From NCBI GenBank assembly GCA_035635555.1, contig DASQAT010000004.1:1-64000 (forward strand): a stretch of 64,000 bases of DNA, written 5' to 3'. The DNA is from Candidatus Dormiibacterota bacterium. GTDB lineage: Bacteria; Acidobacteriota; Polarisedimenticolia; Gp22-AA2. The position numbers and the translations under genes were made by a program. The notes under the pieces are model-generated. The model had not been told where the DNA came from. It did no database searches and was given only the letters and a program-made list of their open reading frames with translations. Position 1 is the first letter of the stretch. Each line of letters begins with the position of its first letter. Of this stretch, positions 56,472 through 64,000 are shown in pieces.

Positions 56472-57896
56472 TCACAGCTTGAGGAAGCACCACTCTTTCG
56501 TGTACGGCACGCTTCCCATCTGCACGCCGCGCTTCGCGGTGACCATCACGTTGTCGGAGTGGTTGTAGCCGAACCCCTGCTCGGGGACGTACAGGCCCGG
56601 CTCGTTGCTGAACATCATGCCGGTCTCCAGCATCGTGTGGTCCCCCAGCGCGATGTACGGCGGCTGGTGTCCCTCCGACCCCTCCCCGTGCGCCGGCCGG
56701 TGGTAGACGTACTTCGCCATGCCGTTCTTGACCTGGTGGTCGTGCACCAGCTTGGCGACGTAGGAGCCGGTCACGCCGGCGGCCGAGGCGTCCGCCTGGA
56801 TCCGGCAGCACTCGGTGTGCACCTCCCAGACCTTCTCCCGCGGCGAGTCCCACGGGGCGATCTGCAGGGCGCGGTACAACTCCCCCCCGCATCCCCCGAT
56901 CTTGACGTCGCCCGAGACCTGCAGGGAATCCCCCTTCTTGATGCGATTGTGGTGGAACTGGTTCGGATGCGGGTAGGCGGTGCCGACCCCCGTGCGGACG
57001 CCGATCTCGACGCCGATGCCGACGGCCGTGTGCGGCTTCCCGTCGCGCTTGATGTCCTTCAGGATCAGGTCGACGCCGTACTGGGTTGCGGCCGTCTGCA
57101 CGTCGAAGTCCGTGACGTCGGTGCCGTGCGCCAGGATGTAATCGCGGGCGAAGGCGTGGATCCGGCTGAAGTAGTTCATGGCGCGCTGCGTCAGCGCGAT
57201 CTCCTCATCCGTCTTGACCATCCGCAGTCGTTCGCACATCTCGCCGGCCTTCTTGATGACCGTCGATGGCAGGACGTCGGCGACCGAGTCCAGGAGATCG
57301 GCGGTGATCGGGAAATCGACGCCGATCACCCTTCCGCCCCAGCCGCGCTTGCGGAGTCCTTTGAGCATCCAGCGTGTGAGGTCGACCGTCGCCCCCATCT
57401 GCACCCTCCCCTGATCGGGGAACGCTCCCTCGCCGTGCTTGAAATCGAAATAGGTCTCCCGGTCCTTGATCCACCAGGAACCGACCAGGTCCCGATCGAG
57501 ACTCGGGTGGAACCAGGTCGGTTCCTGCCCGTTCGCGGGGATGAAGACGTGGAACGGCCGCTCGGTCGATGTGTGCCACAGACCGGTGAAATAGATGATG
57601 TTCCAGCGGTCGCGCAGGAGGGCCCCGTCGATCCCCTCCTCGTGAAGACGCGCCTGCAGCCGGGCGATGGCACGCCTGTGCCAGGTTTCGTCGAGGCGGT
57701 CGAAGGTGGCCGGCTGCGGGTGGTCGGGATCCGTCAGGATCAGGGCCGCCGATCCGGACATCGATGCCGGAGACGGCTTCTCCGGGCCGGTCGCGGGGGC
57801 GGCCGGCGGCGTCGCCGGCTTCACACCCGCTCCGACCATGCCGCCCGCGACCGCCGCCATGGATCCCACCACGAATTCCCGACGCGTCCTGCGCAT
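56472..57896 (-). CDS. Tat-exported M24 (creatinase/Xaa-Pro peptidase fold) protein
   Basis: This 474-residue protein begins with a twin-arginine signal (RRTRREFVVGSMAAVAGG). The N-terminal domain (about 60-215) and pita-bread C-terminal domain (about 220-470) fit creatinase/prolidase proteins: ETYFDFKHGEGAF, RMVKTDEEIALTQ, HRPAHGEGSEGH, FSNEPGLYVPEQGFGYNHSDNV. Several metal ligands of true aminopeptidases appear changed: the first Asp pair reads SGDVKIGGCGGELYRAL, and the final Glu region reads YNHSDN. It may therefore act without the usual two metal ions, as creatinase does. Substrate unknown. Confidence 0.82.
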   Translation of the reverse strand: MRRTRREFVVGSMAAVAGGMVGAGVKPATPPAAPATGPEKPSPASMSGSAALILTDPDHPQPATFDRLDETWHRRAIARLQARLHEEGIDGALLRDRWNIIYFTGLWHTSTERPFHVFIPANGQEPTWFHPSLDRDLVGSWWIKDRETYFDFKHGEGAFPDQGRVQMGATVDLTRWMLKGLRKRGWGGRVIGVDFPITADLLDSVADVLPSTVIKKAGEMCERLRMVKTDEEIALTQRAMNYFSRIHAFARDYILAHGTDVTDFDVQTAATQYGVDLILKDIKRDGKPHTAVGIGVEIGVRTGVGTAYPHPNQFHHNRIKKGDSLQVSGDVKIGGCGGELYRALQIAPWDSPREKVWEVHTECCRIQADASAAGVTGSYVAKLVHDHQVKNGMAKYVYHRPAHGEGSEGHQPPYIALGDHTMLETGMMFSNEPGLYVPEQGFGYNHSDNVMVTAKRGVQMGSVPYTKEWCFLKL

Positions 57897-58004
57897 GACC
57901 GCTCCCTGGCCCGATCGCATTCCGGGCGACACGTGCCTCGTTTTTCAGAAGTGAGGCGGATGATAGTCGAAGGGGCGGCGCGCTACAACGGGGAGGACGA
58001 ACTC

Positions 58005-59240
58005 CTAGACGGTCGGGGAGACGCCGCCACGAAAACGGCGGATATGCGCGGGAAGATTCAGACCGCCCGGGCGCGGCGCCGTGGAGGACAGGTTGCGGGA
58101 CAGCGTGCGGTAGGCGTTCTCGACTTCGGCCACGGTGGCGCGGCGTTCAGTCTCGCAATCGAGCGGGGCCAGCGCCGGCGAGTCGGAGCGCAGGGTGCGG
58201 CGCAACCGCATGTAGGAGCCGAGGATCTCGTCCTGCGGCGCGCCGGGACGGAGGTCGAGGGCACGGTAGGCCTCCGCCCCCGGGACCCAGGGGCCGGGGA
58301 AGGGGCGAACCGACGCCGCCCGACGGGCAAGGACCGACTCGGCGACGGCGCGCAGCATCTCGGCGGTGCGGGTACGCGGGTACTCCGCGAGGTACGCCTT
58401 CCGTCCCTTGACGCACTGCACCAGCGTCGTGTCGTACGGGATGGCGCCGGCGAAGCGCACCGGGATGCGGATGAACCTCTCCGACACCCACTCCATCGAT
58501 TCCCCCAGGACCTCGTCCTCGTGGCTGCGCACCTGGTTCATCACGAGGTGCGGGACGAAGGCCTCGACGTGGCTCGAGAGGGCCTGAGCGGCCATCGAGT
58601 CCACGCGTGCGATCTCCTCGAGGATCTCGGACGGGCGGCCGTCGTCCGCCTGGTCCCGGTGCTCCAGGACCAGGTCGATGATCGACTGGTACCCCAGCGT
58701 GCGGCCGAGATGGTGGAGGCGCCTGAGGAACGCCGCCTTGAGGAAGCGATAGCAGTTTTCCACGGACGTCGGCTCGGGCAGGATGACGAGGAGACCTCGG
58801 TCGGCAAGGGAGAACAGGTCGAGCACGTTCAGCGACGTGCCGGCCCCCAGATCGAGCAGCACCACATCGGCGGGGAGGGACATCAGCACGCGCAGGAGAC
58901 GGGTCTTCTGGAAGTGCTTCAGGCTCTCGATATCCAGGCTGTTGCGCGCGCCGCTGACGAGCGACAGGCGCGGCACGCCGGTCTCGGAGACGACCGTCTC
59001 GATCGACTCGAAGCGCCTCTTGACGAAGTCGCTCAGGGCCAGCGCGGGGGGGGCGAGGCCGAGCACGGTGTGCAGGTTCGGCGCCCCCAGGTCCCCGTCG
59101 ACGAGGATCACCCGGCGTCCCATCTGGGACAGGTGGATGCCGAGGCTCGCCGCGACCAGGGACTTCCCCGTGCCGCCCTTGCCGCCGCCGACCGCCCAAA
59201 TCTGGGGGCGGCGCTGATGTGTGCGCGAGAGAGTGTTCAT
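58005..59240 (-). CDS. MinD/ParA-type ATPase with a C-terminal J-like helical domain
   Basis: This 411-residue protein has a deviant Walker A, VGGGKGGTGKSLVAASLG near residue 17, then LVDGDLGAPNLHTVLG, a Walker B-like VVLLDLGAG and a C-terminal ATPase part to about 310, as in FlhG/MinD proteins. Residues about 340-395 (AYRALDLRPGAPQDEILGSY, VAEVENAYRTLSR) resemble the helical frame of a J domain but lack the HPD motif. MinD relatives position division, flagellar or secretion machinery; no partner gene is adjacent. It also has a basic, Arg-rich C-terminus. Confidence 0.85.
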   Translation of the reverse strand: MNTLSRTHQRRPQIWAVGGGKGGTGKSLVAASLGIHLSQMGRRVILVDGDLGAPNLHTVLGLAPPALALSDFVKRRFESIETVVSETGVPRLSLVSGARNSLDIESLKHFQKTRLLRVLMSLPADVVLLDLGAGTSLNVLDLFSLADRGLLVILPEPTSVENCYRFLKAAFLRRLHHLGRTLGYQSIIDLVLEHRDQADDGRPSEILEEIARVDSMAAQALSSHVEAFVPHLVMNQVRSHEDEVLGESMEWVSERFIRIPVRFAGAIPYDTTLVQCVKGRKAYLAEYPRTRTAEMLRAVAESVLARRAASVRPFPGPWVPGAEAYRALDLRPGAPQDEILGSYMRLRRTLRSDSPALAPLDCETERRATVAEVENAYRTLSRNLSSTAPRPGGLNLPAHIRRFRGGVSPTV

Positions 59241-59331
59241 TTTTCATTTCAAGTACGCCGAGTTCGGTCGTCGCGCAACTGACGGTATCGTGACGCTCCG
59301 TCAGGGGGGCGCCGCGAAGAGGGGCAGGGGC

Positions 59332-59361
59332 TTGCCAGGCATGCCCCGAGTGGGGTAGAAG
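59332..59361 (+). promoter_or_regulatory. Promoter of the barrel-protein/kinase group
   Basis: TTGCCA (59332-59337), an 18-nt spacer and TAGAAG (59356-59361), about 30 bp before the ATG at 59392. Confidence 0.55.
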
Positions 59362-59391
59362 CGCGTTTTCACCCGACCTCGGAGGCCCCGG

Positions 59392-60210
59392 ATGCGCGAT
59401 CACCGTTTCGTCATCATCCCCCTCCTTCTCCTCCTGCTGCCGATCGCCTCCGGGAGGGCGCTGGCCCAAGCCCCGCCCTACGCTGCGCCCGGCGCGCCGC
59501 CGAAGAGGGGCGTCGGCGACCGCAACGAGCGGCGGCTGTTCCAGCGCTTCGTGGAGGACGCGGCGGTCTCCACGGGCGGATGGGTCGAGATGCAGTACAC
59601 CTACGACAACCTGGCCGACGGCAGCCGCCATTTCCTGGGACCCAACGTGGCCTTCAAGATCGTCAATGACGTCGAGGGGGGTGTGCGCTTCGGCTGGGTG
59701 GACGTCAATCCGGACACGGGGTCGAACCAGTCGGGTCTCTCCGACGTCGATCTCTACGCCAAGTACCGCTTCCCGGGCGGCCGGTCCCGGACGGCGGTGG
59801 GGGCGCTCGTGAAACTGCCATCGGCGGACGAGACCAAGGGGCTCGGCACGGGCCGGAAGGACGTCGAGATGTTCGCCGCCTGGCGGGCCGACCTGGAGGC
59901 CGTGTCGATCACCGCCAACGCCGGCATCCGCTTCAACGGAGATCCGCCGGCGCCGCTCCCGTCGACCGACAACTCCTTCCTGCTCGGCGGAGCGATCCTC
60001 CTGCCAGCCTCGCCCCGCCTGACCTTCGTGATCGAGGCCACCTTCGAGACCGAGAGGATCGAGGGGGCCTCCGACGACGCCCGCCTCACCCTGGGCTTCC
60101 AGGCGCGCAACCGCAAGGGGCACGGCGGTTTCCGCGGCGGGGTGGCCGTGCCCCTGTCCGACGGCGCCCCCGACTACCAGGTGATCGCCGGCGCCTTCCT
60201 GACATACTGA
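59392..60210 (+). CDS. Exported outer-membrane barrel-like protein
   Basis: This 272-residue protein has a signal peptide (1-25). After a Pro-rich start the chain is amphipathic beta strands with Gly/aromatic pattern (GGWVEMQYTYDN, GGVRFGWVDVN, SDVDLYAKYRF, LTFVIEATFETE), resembling MetA-pathway or transporter-like barrels that are often annotated as unknown outer-membrane proteins. It ends in AGAFLTY. Located 48 bp upstream of the histidine kinase gene and on the same strand; a joint transcript is possible. Confidence 0.75.
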   Translation: MRDHRFVIIPLLLLLLPIASGRALAQAPPYAAPGAPPKRGVGDRNERRLFQRFVEDAAVSTGGWVEMQYTYDNLADGSRHFLGPNVAFKIVNDVEGGVRFGWVDVNPDTGSNQSGLSDVDLYAKYRFPGGRSRTAVGALVKLPSADETKGLGTGRKDVEMFAAWRADLEAVSITANAGIRFNGDPPAPLPSTDNSFLLGGAILLPASPRLTFVIEATFETERIEGASDDARLTLGFQARNRKGHGGFRGGVAVPLSDGAPDYQVIAGAFLTY

Positions 60211-60258
60211 GACGGCCCGCCCGGCGGGCGGTCTGCGGCGAGCCCCTGTGCTAGGATC

Positions 60259-61779
60259 ATGGGCCCGGCCGCGCTCCAGAGGACCGCCATGACCAACCCC
60301 CTGCAGAGACTGACGATCGGAACCAGGCTCCTCCTCATCGTCCTGGTGATGATGCTCCTGACCCTGACCAGCTCGTTCCTTCTCTACTCGCATTTCGAGG
60401 TGGCGCTCCTCGACGAGATCCAGGGGCAGACCGAGTCGCTCTCCAAGGCCCTGCAGATCAGCGTCCAGCAGCTCACGTCCAAGGGGATGAGCGACGACAA
60501 GCTGCTGAACGACTACGTGCAGCGCCTGTCGAGCAAGGGCGTCAAGGAGATCTCGATCCTGAGCAACGAGAAGCAGGTCGTGGCGTCGTCGAACCTGTCG
60601 AAGATCGGCAAGACTCTCGGTCCGGTGCGTCTCCCGCGCCACGGCGACAGCGTGATCATCACCGGCACGCTGGCGGACGACGATGCCGATTTCGAGGGGA
60701 AGAAACCGTATACCCTGGACATCCCGATCATCGTGGACAACGAGAAACGGGGGTACGTCCGCCTGCACCTCCTCCTGGACGACTTCCAGCAGATCATCCA
60801 CGAGGCGCTCAGCCGGAGGCTGCTCGCGACGGCGCTGGTCTTCCTGCTCGGTCTGGCGGGGGTCGTGGCCCTGTCGTACGGCGTGACCCGCTCGCTCGAC
60901 CAGCTGGCGAAGGCGGCGGGCCGCGTGGCGGAGGGAGACCTCTCGGGCCGCATCCAGTCGCGGCGGCAGGACGAGGTCGGGAGGCTGATCGCGACCTTCA
61001 ACACGATGGTCGAGAAGCTCGGGGAGCAGCGCGCCCTCGAGGCGCGCCTGCGGCGCGCCGAGCGCGCCTCGGCCGTCGCCAAGCTGGCCGCCGCGGTGGC
61101 GCACGAGATCCGAAACCCGCTCAACCTCATCAGCCTGAGCGTCGACCACCTCGGGATCGAGTTCCCGCCGCCCGACCCGGGACGGGCGGAGGAGCACGCG
61201 CGGATCATCGCGTCGGTAAGGGACGAGCTCCTGCGCCTCAACCACATGGTCGGCGATTTCCTGAGCTACGGACGGCCGCCGCGGCTGGCGCTGCGCAGCT
61301 GCCGCGTCGACGAGACGCTGGACGAGGTGCTGTCGCTGGTGCAGGCGAAGGCGCGCGACCAGAGGATCGAAATCGTCAGGCGCGTCCCGGCCGACCTCCC
61401 CGCGCTGCAGGCGGACCCGGAGGGCCTGCGGACCTGCTTTCTCAACGTGGTGATCAACGCCCTGCAGGCGACCCCTCCGGGGGGGTGCCTGACGACCGAG
61501 GCGAAGGCCTCGCAGAACGGTTCGGGTGGGGGAATCGTCTCGATCGCGTTCAGCGACACAGGCTGCGGCATCACCCAGCCGGATCTCGAGCGCATCTTCG
61601 AGCCGTACTTCTCGACGCGCGAGGCCGGGGTGGGGCTGGGACTCGCGATCACCCAGAGGATCGTCCAGGACCACGGCGGCGAGATCCGGGTGGACAGCGC
61701 CCCGGGCAGGGGGACGACCTTCCGGATCGACCTGCCGTTGCGCGGACCCGACGAGGCGGCCTCATGGGATGCCGCCTGA
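60259..61779 (+). CDS. Sensor histidine kinase
   Basis: This is a 506-residue membrane kinase. Transmembrane helix 1 (about 22-45), an extracytoplasmic sensor (about 46-190), transmembrane helix 2 (about 192-212), then a HAMP linker (DQLAKAAGRVAEGDLSGR). The dimerisation helix contains the phospho-acceptor in AVAHEIRNPLNL near 285. The ATPase domain has the N box (NVVINALQAT), G1 (DTGCGI) and G2 (GVGLGLAI). It probably phosphorylates the NtrC-type regulator encoded 28 bp downstream. The start may be ATG 60259 or 60289. Confidence 0.92.
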   Translation: MGPAALQRTAMTNPLQRLTIGTRLLLIVLVMMLLTLTSSFLLYSHFEVALLDEIQGQTESLSKALQISVQQLTSKGMSDDKLLNDYVQRLSSKGVKEISILSNEKQVVASSNLSKIGKTLGPVRLPRHGDSVIITGTLADDDADFEGKKPYTLDIPIIVDNEKRGYVRLHLLLDDFQQIIHEALSRRLLATALVFLLGLAGVVALSYGVTRSLDQLAKAAGRVAEGDLSGRIQSRRQDEVGRLIATFNTMVEKLGEQRALEARLRRAERASAVAKLAAAVAHEIRNPLNLISLSVDHLGIEFPPPDPGRAEEHARIIASVRDELLRLNHMVGDFLSYGRPPRLALRSCRVDETLDEVLSLVQAKARDQRIEIVRRVPADLPALQADPEGLRTCFLNVVINALQATPPGGCLTTEAKASQNGSGGGIVSIAFSDTGCGITQPDLERIFEPYFSTREAGVGLGLAITQRIVQDHGGEIRVDSAPGRGTTFRIDLPLRGPDEAASWDAA

Positions 61780-61807
61780 TGGCGGGCGAAGGCGTGAGGA
61801 TCTCCCT

Positions 61808-63280
61808 GTGATCGACACGCGGCGGGTCCTCGTGGTCGACGACGAGCGCAAGCAGCTCGACATCCTGAAGGCGATTCTCGGCCGCGAGGGGTTCGATGTC
61901 GACACCGCGGCGACCGCGGAGGCCGCCGTGGCGATCCTGCACGACGCGCCCCCGGCGGTCATCCTCACCGATCTCAAGCTCCCCGGGATGGACGGCATCG
62001 GTCTGCTCGAGGAGACTCTGCGGATGTCTCCGCAGACCGTCGTCATCATCGTGACGGCGCACGGGACCATCGACACGGCCGTGCGGGCGATGAAGAACGG
62101 GGCCTTCGACTACCTGACGAAGCCATTGGCCAGGGACGCGGTGGTCCTGGCGGTGCGCCGGGCCCTGGAGAAGGCCCGCCTGCTCAGCGAGAACCTGGCG
62201 CTCGTCGAGCAGCTCGTCGATCGCTTCTCGCTCCCCAACATCATCGGCGACCACGGCAAGATGCAGGACGTCTTCCGCATGGTCCGGAAGGTGGCGCCGA
62301 GCGCGTCGACCGTGCTCATCTACGGAGAGTCGGGCACCGGCAAGGAGCTGATCGCCCGCGCCATTCACTACAACTCCCCGCGCGCGGCGCGCCCCTTTCT
62401 CGCGATCAACTGTGCCGCCATCCCGGAACCGCTCCTGGAGAGCGAGCTGTTCGGCCACGAACGGGGGGCGTTCACGGGGGCCGTCGCGCGCAAGATCGGT
62501 CTGTTCGAGGAGGCCTCGTCGAGCACGCTGTTCCTCGACGAGGTCGGCGATCTCGGCATGACCATGCAGGCCAAGATCCTGCGCGCCCTGCAGGAAAAGG
62601 AGATCCGGCGCGTGGGCGGCAATGCCTCCATCCCCGTCGACGTGCGCATCGTGGCGGCCACCAACAAGAACCTCACACGCATGCTGCAGGAGGGGAAGTT
62701 CCGGGAGGATCTCTACTACCGTCTCAATGTCCTGACCATCCTGTTGCCACCCTTGAGGGAGCGCACCACCGACATCCCGCGGCTGGTCGACCATTTCATC
62801 GCCCGTCACGCAGGCAGTGCCGCCAAGACGATCCGGGGGATCGACGACCAGGCCCTGAACGTCCTGATGCAGTACCACTGGCCGGGAAACGTAAGGCAGC
62901 TCGAGTCGGCGATCGAGAGGGCGGTGCTCCTCTGCGAGAGGCCGGCGATCGGTCCGGAGGACCTGCCCCAGGAGATCCGTCACAGGCGCGACGAGGGGTC
63001 GCTCGGGATCGAGATTCCCGACGCGGGAATCTCCTTCGAGGTCCTCGAGAAGGAGCTCCTGGAGCAGGCGCTGCGGAAGGGACGCAGCGTCTCGGCGGCG
63101 GCACGCCTTCTCGGTCTCACGCGGCGCACGCTGCAGTACAGGCTCAAGAAATTCGGTCTCGCCTTCGGGTCGGCGGGGGACGAGCGCGAGCCGGAAGACG
63201 ACGAGTCCCCGCGGCCGGCGTCCCCGGACTCTCCAGGGGTGCCTGCACCAAATGGTGCAGCCGCCGCACCGGAACGTTAA
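61808..63280 (+). CDS. NtrC-family sigma-54-dependent response regulator
   Basis: This is a 490-residue activator. Receiver domain: VVDDERK, phospho-acceptor Asp in LTDLKLPGMDG near 54, Thr/Lys switch VTAHG and LTKPL. AAA+ domain (about 145-370): Walker A GESGTGKE, the sigma-54 contact loop GAFTGA, Walker B FLDEVGDL, and arginine finger region. The C-terminal Fis-type helix-turn-helix is SVSAAARLLGLTRRTLQYRLKK. GTG start at 61808. Paired with the upstream kinase. Its own 3' end carries the four half-sites described at 63238-63270, and a sigma-54 promoter follows. Confidence 0.94.
   Translation: MIDTRRVLVVDDERKQLDILKAILGREGFDVDTAATAEAAVAILHDAPPAVILTDLKLPGMDGIGLLEETLRMSPQTVVIIVTAHGTIDTAVRAMKNGAFDYLTKPLARDAVVLAVRRALEKARLLSENLALVEQLVDRFSLPNIIGDHGKMQDVFRMVRKVAPSASTVLIYGESGTGKELIARAIHYNSPRAARPFLAINCAAIPEPLLESELFGHERGAFTGAVARKIGLFEEASSSTLFLDEVGDLGMTMQAKILRALQEKEIRRVGGNASIPVDVRIVAATNKNLTRMLQEGKFREDLYYRLNVLTILLPPLRERTTDIPRLVDHFIARHAGSAAKTIRGIDDQALNVLMQYHWPGNVRQLESAIERAVLLCERPAIGPEDLPQEIRHRRDEGSLGIEIPDAGISFEVLEKELLEQALRKGRSVSAAARLLGLTRRTLQYRLKKFGLAFGSAGDEREPEDDESPRPASPDSPGVPAPNGAAAAPER
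63238..63270 (+). promoter_or_regulatory. Putative activator-binding site cluster (GGTGC/GCACC half-sites)
   Basis: Four alternating half-sites: GGTGC (63238), GCACC (63245), GGTGC (63254), GCACC (63266). The central pair forms CTGCACC-AAAT-GGTGCAG (63243-63260). This resembles the NtrC operator TGCACC-N5-GGTGCA with a spacer one base shorter. It lies in the 3' end of the regulator gene, about 140 bp upstream of the -24 box, a typical distance for an enhancer. Confidence 0.65.
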
Positions 63281-63391
63281 GAAATCCGCCCGCTCTGCTT
63301 CACGAATCGCTCCCGGCGGCATCCCCCTCGATCGCCACAACTGCTTGAACGAGAGCGACTTGGGCAATCAGCACGGCCGTCAGGTCGATCG

Positions 63392-63406
63392 TGGCACCGA
63401 GGTTGC
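63392..63406 (+). promoter_or_regulatory. Sigma-54 promoter
   Basis: TGGCAC-N5-TTGC at 63392-63406 matches the -24/-12 consensus exactly. Transcription should start near 63418, about 15 nt before the ATG at 63433, leaving a GTGAGGAGGTGTG ribosome-binding site. Confidence 0.9.
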
Positions 63407-63432
63407 TTAGGACCTGTGAGGAGGTGTGACAA

Positions 63433-63801
63433 ATGAAGAAACTGTTCGTACTGGCCCTGGCGGCGGTGTGCGTGCTCGGACTCGCGTCGCTGTCCATGGC
63501 GGCCGAGAAGGCGGTCTCGAAGAACGCGTCGCACAGGATGCTGGGCGAGGTCGTGAGCGTGGACGCGGCCGGCCATTCCTTCACGATCAAGGAAACTGTG
63601 AAGGGTGGTGAGGCGAAGGAGGTCACTTTCAACTTCGACGAGAAGGGGAAGGTGATGGTCGCGGGCAAGGCGGCCAAGCTGGAGGATCTGAAGGCCGGCG
63701 ACTCGGTGACGGTCCGCTACACCGAGAAGGATGGCAACAAGATCGCCCAGGAGCTGCACGTCGCGAAGCCGGCGGCCGCGAAGACCTCGAAATCGAAGTA
63801 A
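63433..63801 (+). CDS. Small exported protein under sigma-54 control
   Basis: This 122-residue protein has a signal peptide (1-23, ending in SMAA). The mature ~95 residues form a short beta-barrel-like sequence (MLGEVVSVDAAGHSFTIKE, VTFNFDEKGKVMVAG, LKAGDSVTVRYTEKDGNKIA), similar in layout to OB-fold or DUF5666-type domains. The tail is Lys/Ala-rich. No catalytic motif. AGGAGGT ribosome-binding site; strong intrinsic terminator downstream. As the only gene between a sigma-54 promoter and a terminator, it is probably the main local target of the NtrC-type regulator. Confidence 0.85.
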   Translation: MKKLFVLALAAVCVLGLASLSMAAEKAVSKNASHRMLGEVVSVDAAGHSFTIKETVKGGEAKEVTFNFDEKGKVMVAGKAAKLEDLKAGDSVTVRYTEKDGNKIAQELHVAKPAAAKTSKSK

Positions 63802-63825
63802 CGCCTCTCGAACAACCGACCCACC

Positions 63826-63858
63826 GAACGCGGCCTCCGGGCCGCGTTCTTTTTTTTT
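63826..63858 (+). terminator. Intrinsic terminator of the small exported protein gene
   Basis: GAACGCGGCC (63826-63835), loop TCCG, GGCCGCGTTC (63840-63849), followed by nine T (63850-63858). A strong rho-independent terminator. Confidence 0.95.
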
Positions 63859-63871
63859 GGCCCGGGGTCGG

Positions 63872-64000
63872 CTATCCGCCTGCGGCGTCGCGGATCAGGC
63901 GCGGGACCAGGTCCGCATCCTCCGGGGGAGGGGCCAGCCTGAGAAGGTGATCCTCGCGGCCCGACTCCTCATCGGCCGGGTTGTCCTCGGAGACGGCGAT
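63872..64000 (-). CDS. C-terminal fragment of a minus-strand protein, truncated by the window edge
   Basis: The last 42 codons of an open frame that continues past the window end, terminating in TAG at 63874-63872. The visible peptide includes SEDNPADEESGRED, LRLAPPPEDADL and ends VPRLIRDAAGG. It is acidic and Pro-rich, possibly a linker or tail. The EDNPAD string recalls response-regulator N-termini but its position at the C-terminus argues against that. Assignment to a gene is tentative. Confidence 0.5.
   Translation of the reverse strand: MAVSEDNPADEESGREDHLLRLAPPPEDADLVPRLIRDAAGG

Noticed and set aside
55758-59282. A plus-strand open frame of about 1170 codons across the GGDEF, M24 and MinD-like genes
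   Set aside because: Antisense to four genes with clear domains; no domain, signal or start site of its own.
58147-61674. A long minus-strand open frame over the kinase and barrel genes
   Set aside because: It is the shadow of the plus-strand histidine kinase and of the minus-strand MinD-like gene in another frame.

Overview
The window is high-GC bacterial DNA, almost fully coding, with no rRNA, tRNA, CRISPR array, insertion sequence or phage genes recognised. Several traits fit an Acidobacteriota chromosome. There is a VWFA-related protein of the type first described in Acidobacteria (42717-44354), many exported calcium-binding or beta-propeller proteins, S9 and M28 exopeptidases, and outer-membrane barrels implying a Gram-negative envelope. 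The lineage below phylum cannot be fixed from sequence alone.

Layout. 1-9.3 kb: housekeeping and unknown genes (DUF1326, ParB-fold, pilin, Thr/Ser dehydratase, citrate synthase, ferredoxin, MocA-like transferase, a large secreted repeat protein). 9.3-13.0 kb: transhydrogenase and M28 peptidase. 13.0-17.2 kb, minus strand: a four-gene operon (ThiF/MoeB-like E1, cysteine desulfurase, threonine-synthase homologue, ThiS/MoaD-like carrier) behind a clear SAM-I riboswitch and intrinsic terminator. 17.3-27.0 kb, plus strand, divergent from it: a branched-chain amino-acid operon (leuA, an internally shortened leuD-like gene, leuB, ilvB, ilvN, ilvC, ilvE, cimA), with leuC and ilvD missing. 27.2-32.9 kb: an 1884-residue exported protein made of three propeller plus thrombospondin-type-3 units. 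33-42.4 kb: S9 peptidase, NDH-2, a Fae-like protein beside a pterin dehydratase, homoserine dehydrogenase, an amidohydrolase lipoprotein, and CorA with an apparent CTG start. 42.7-50.6 kb: VWFA/HEAT protein, P5C dehydrogenase, macrodomain protein, then a translationally coupled sigma / HEAT-fused anti-sigma / DUF4097 / double-PDZ operon. 50.9-59.2 kb: secreted and barrel proteins, a third LeuA-family enzyme with a near-consensus leaderless promoter, tandem FHA-GGDEF proteins, a Tat-exported M24 protein and a MinD-like ATPase. 59.4-63.9 kb: barrel protein, histidine kinase, NtrC-type regulator, and a small secreted protein behind a textbook sigma-54 promoter.

The most interesting system is the SAM-riboswitch operon. 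Riboswitch control by S-adenosylmethionine points to methionine supply, yet the genes are a complete protein-thiocarboxylate sulfur relay plus a threonine-synthase fold enzyme. The simplest reading is homocysteine synthesis from O-phosphohomoserine using carrier-bound sulfur. Homoserine for it could come from the dehydrogenase at 38393-39415. A second coherent circuit is the kinase/NtrC-type regulator, whose gene ends in four alternating GGTGC/GCACC half-sites lying about 140 bp upstream of the sigma-54 promoter.

Vegetative promoters here repeatedly look like TTGACA-N17/18-TAGAAT, and several lie so close to the start codon that leaderless transcripts are likely.
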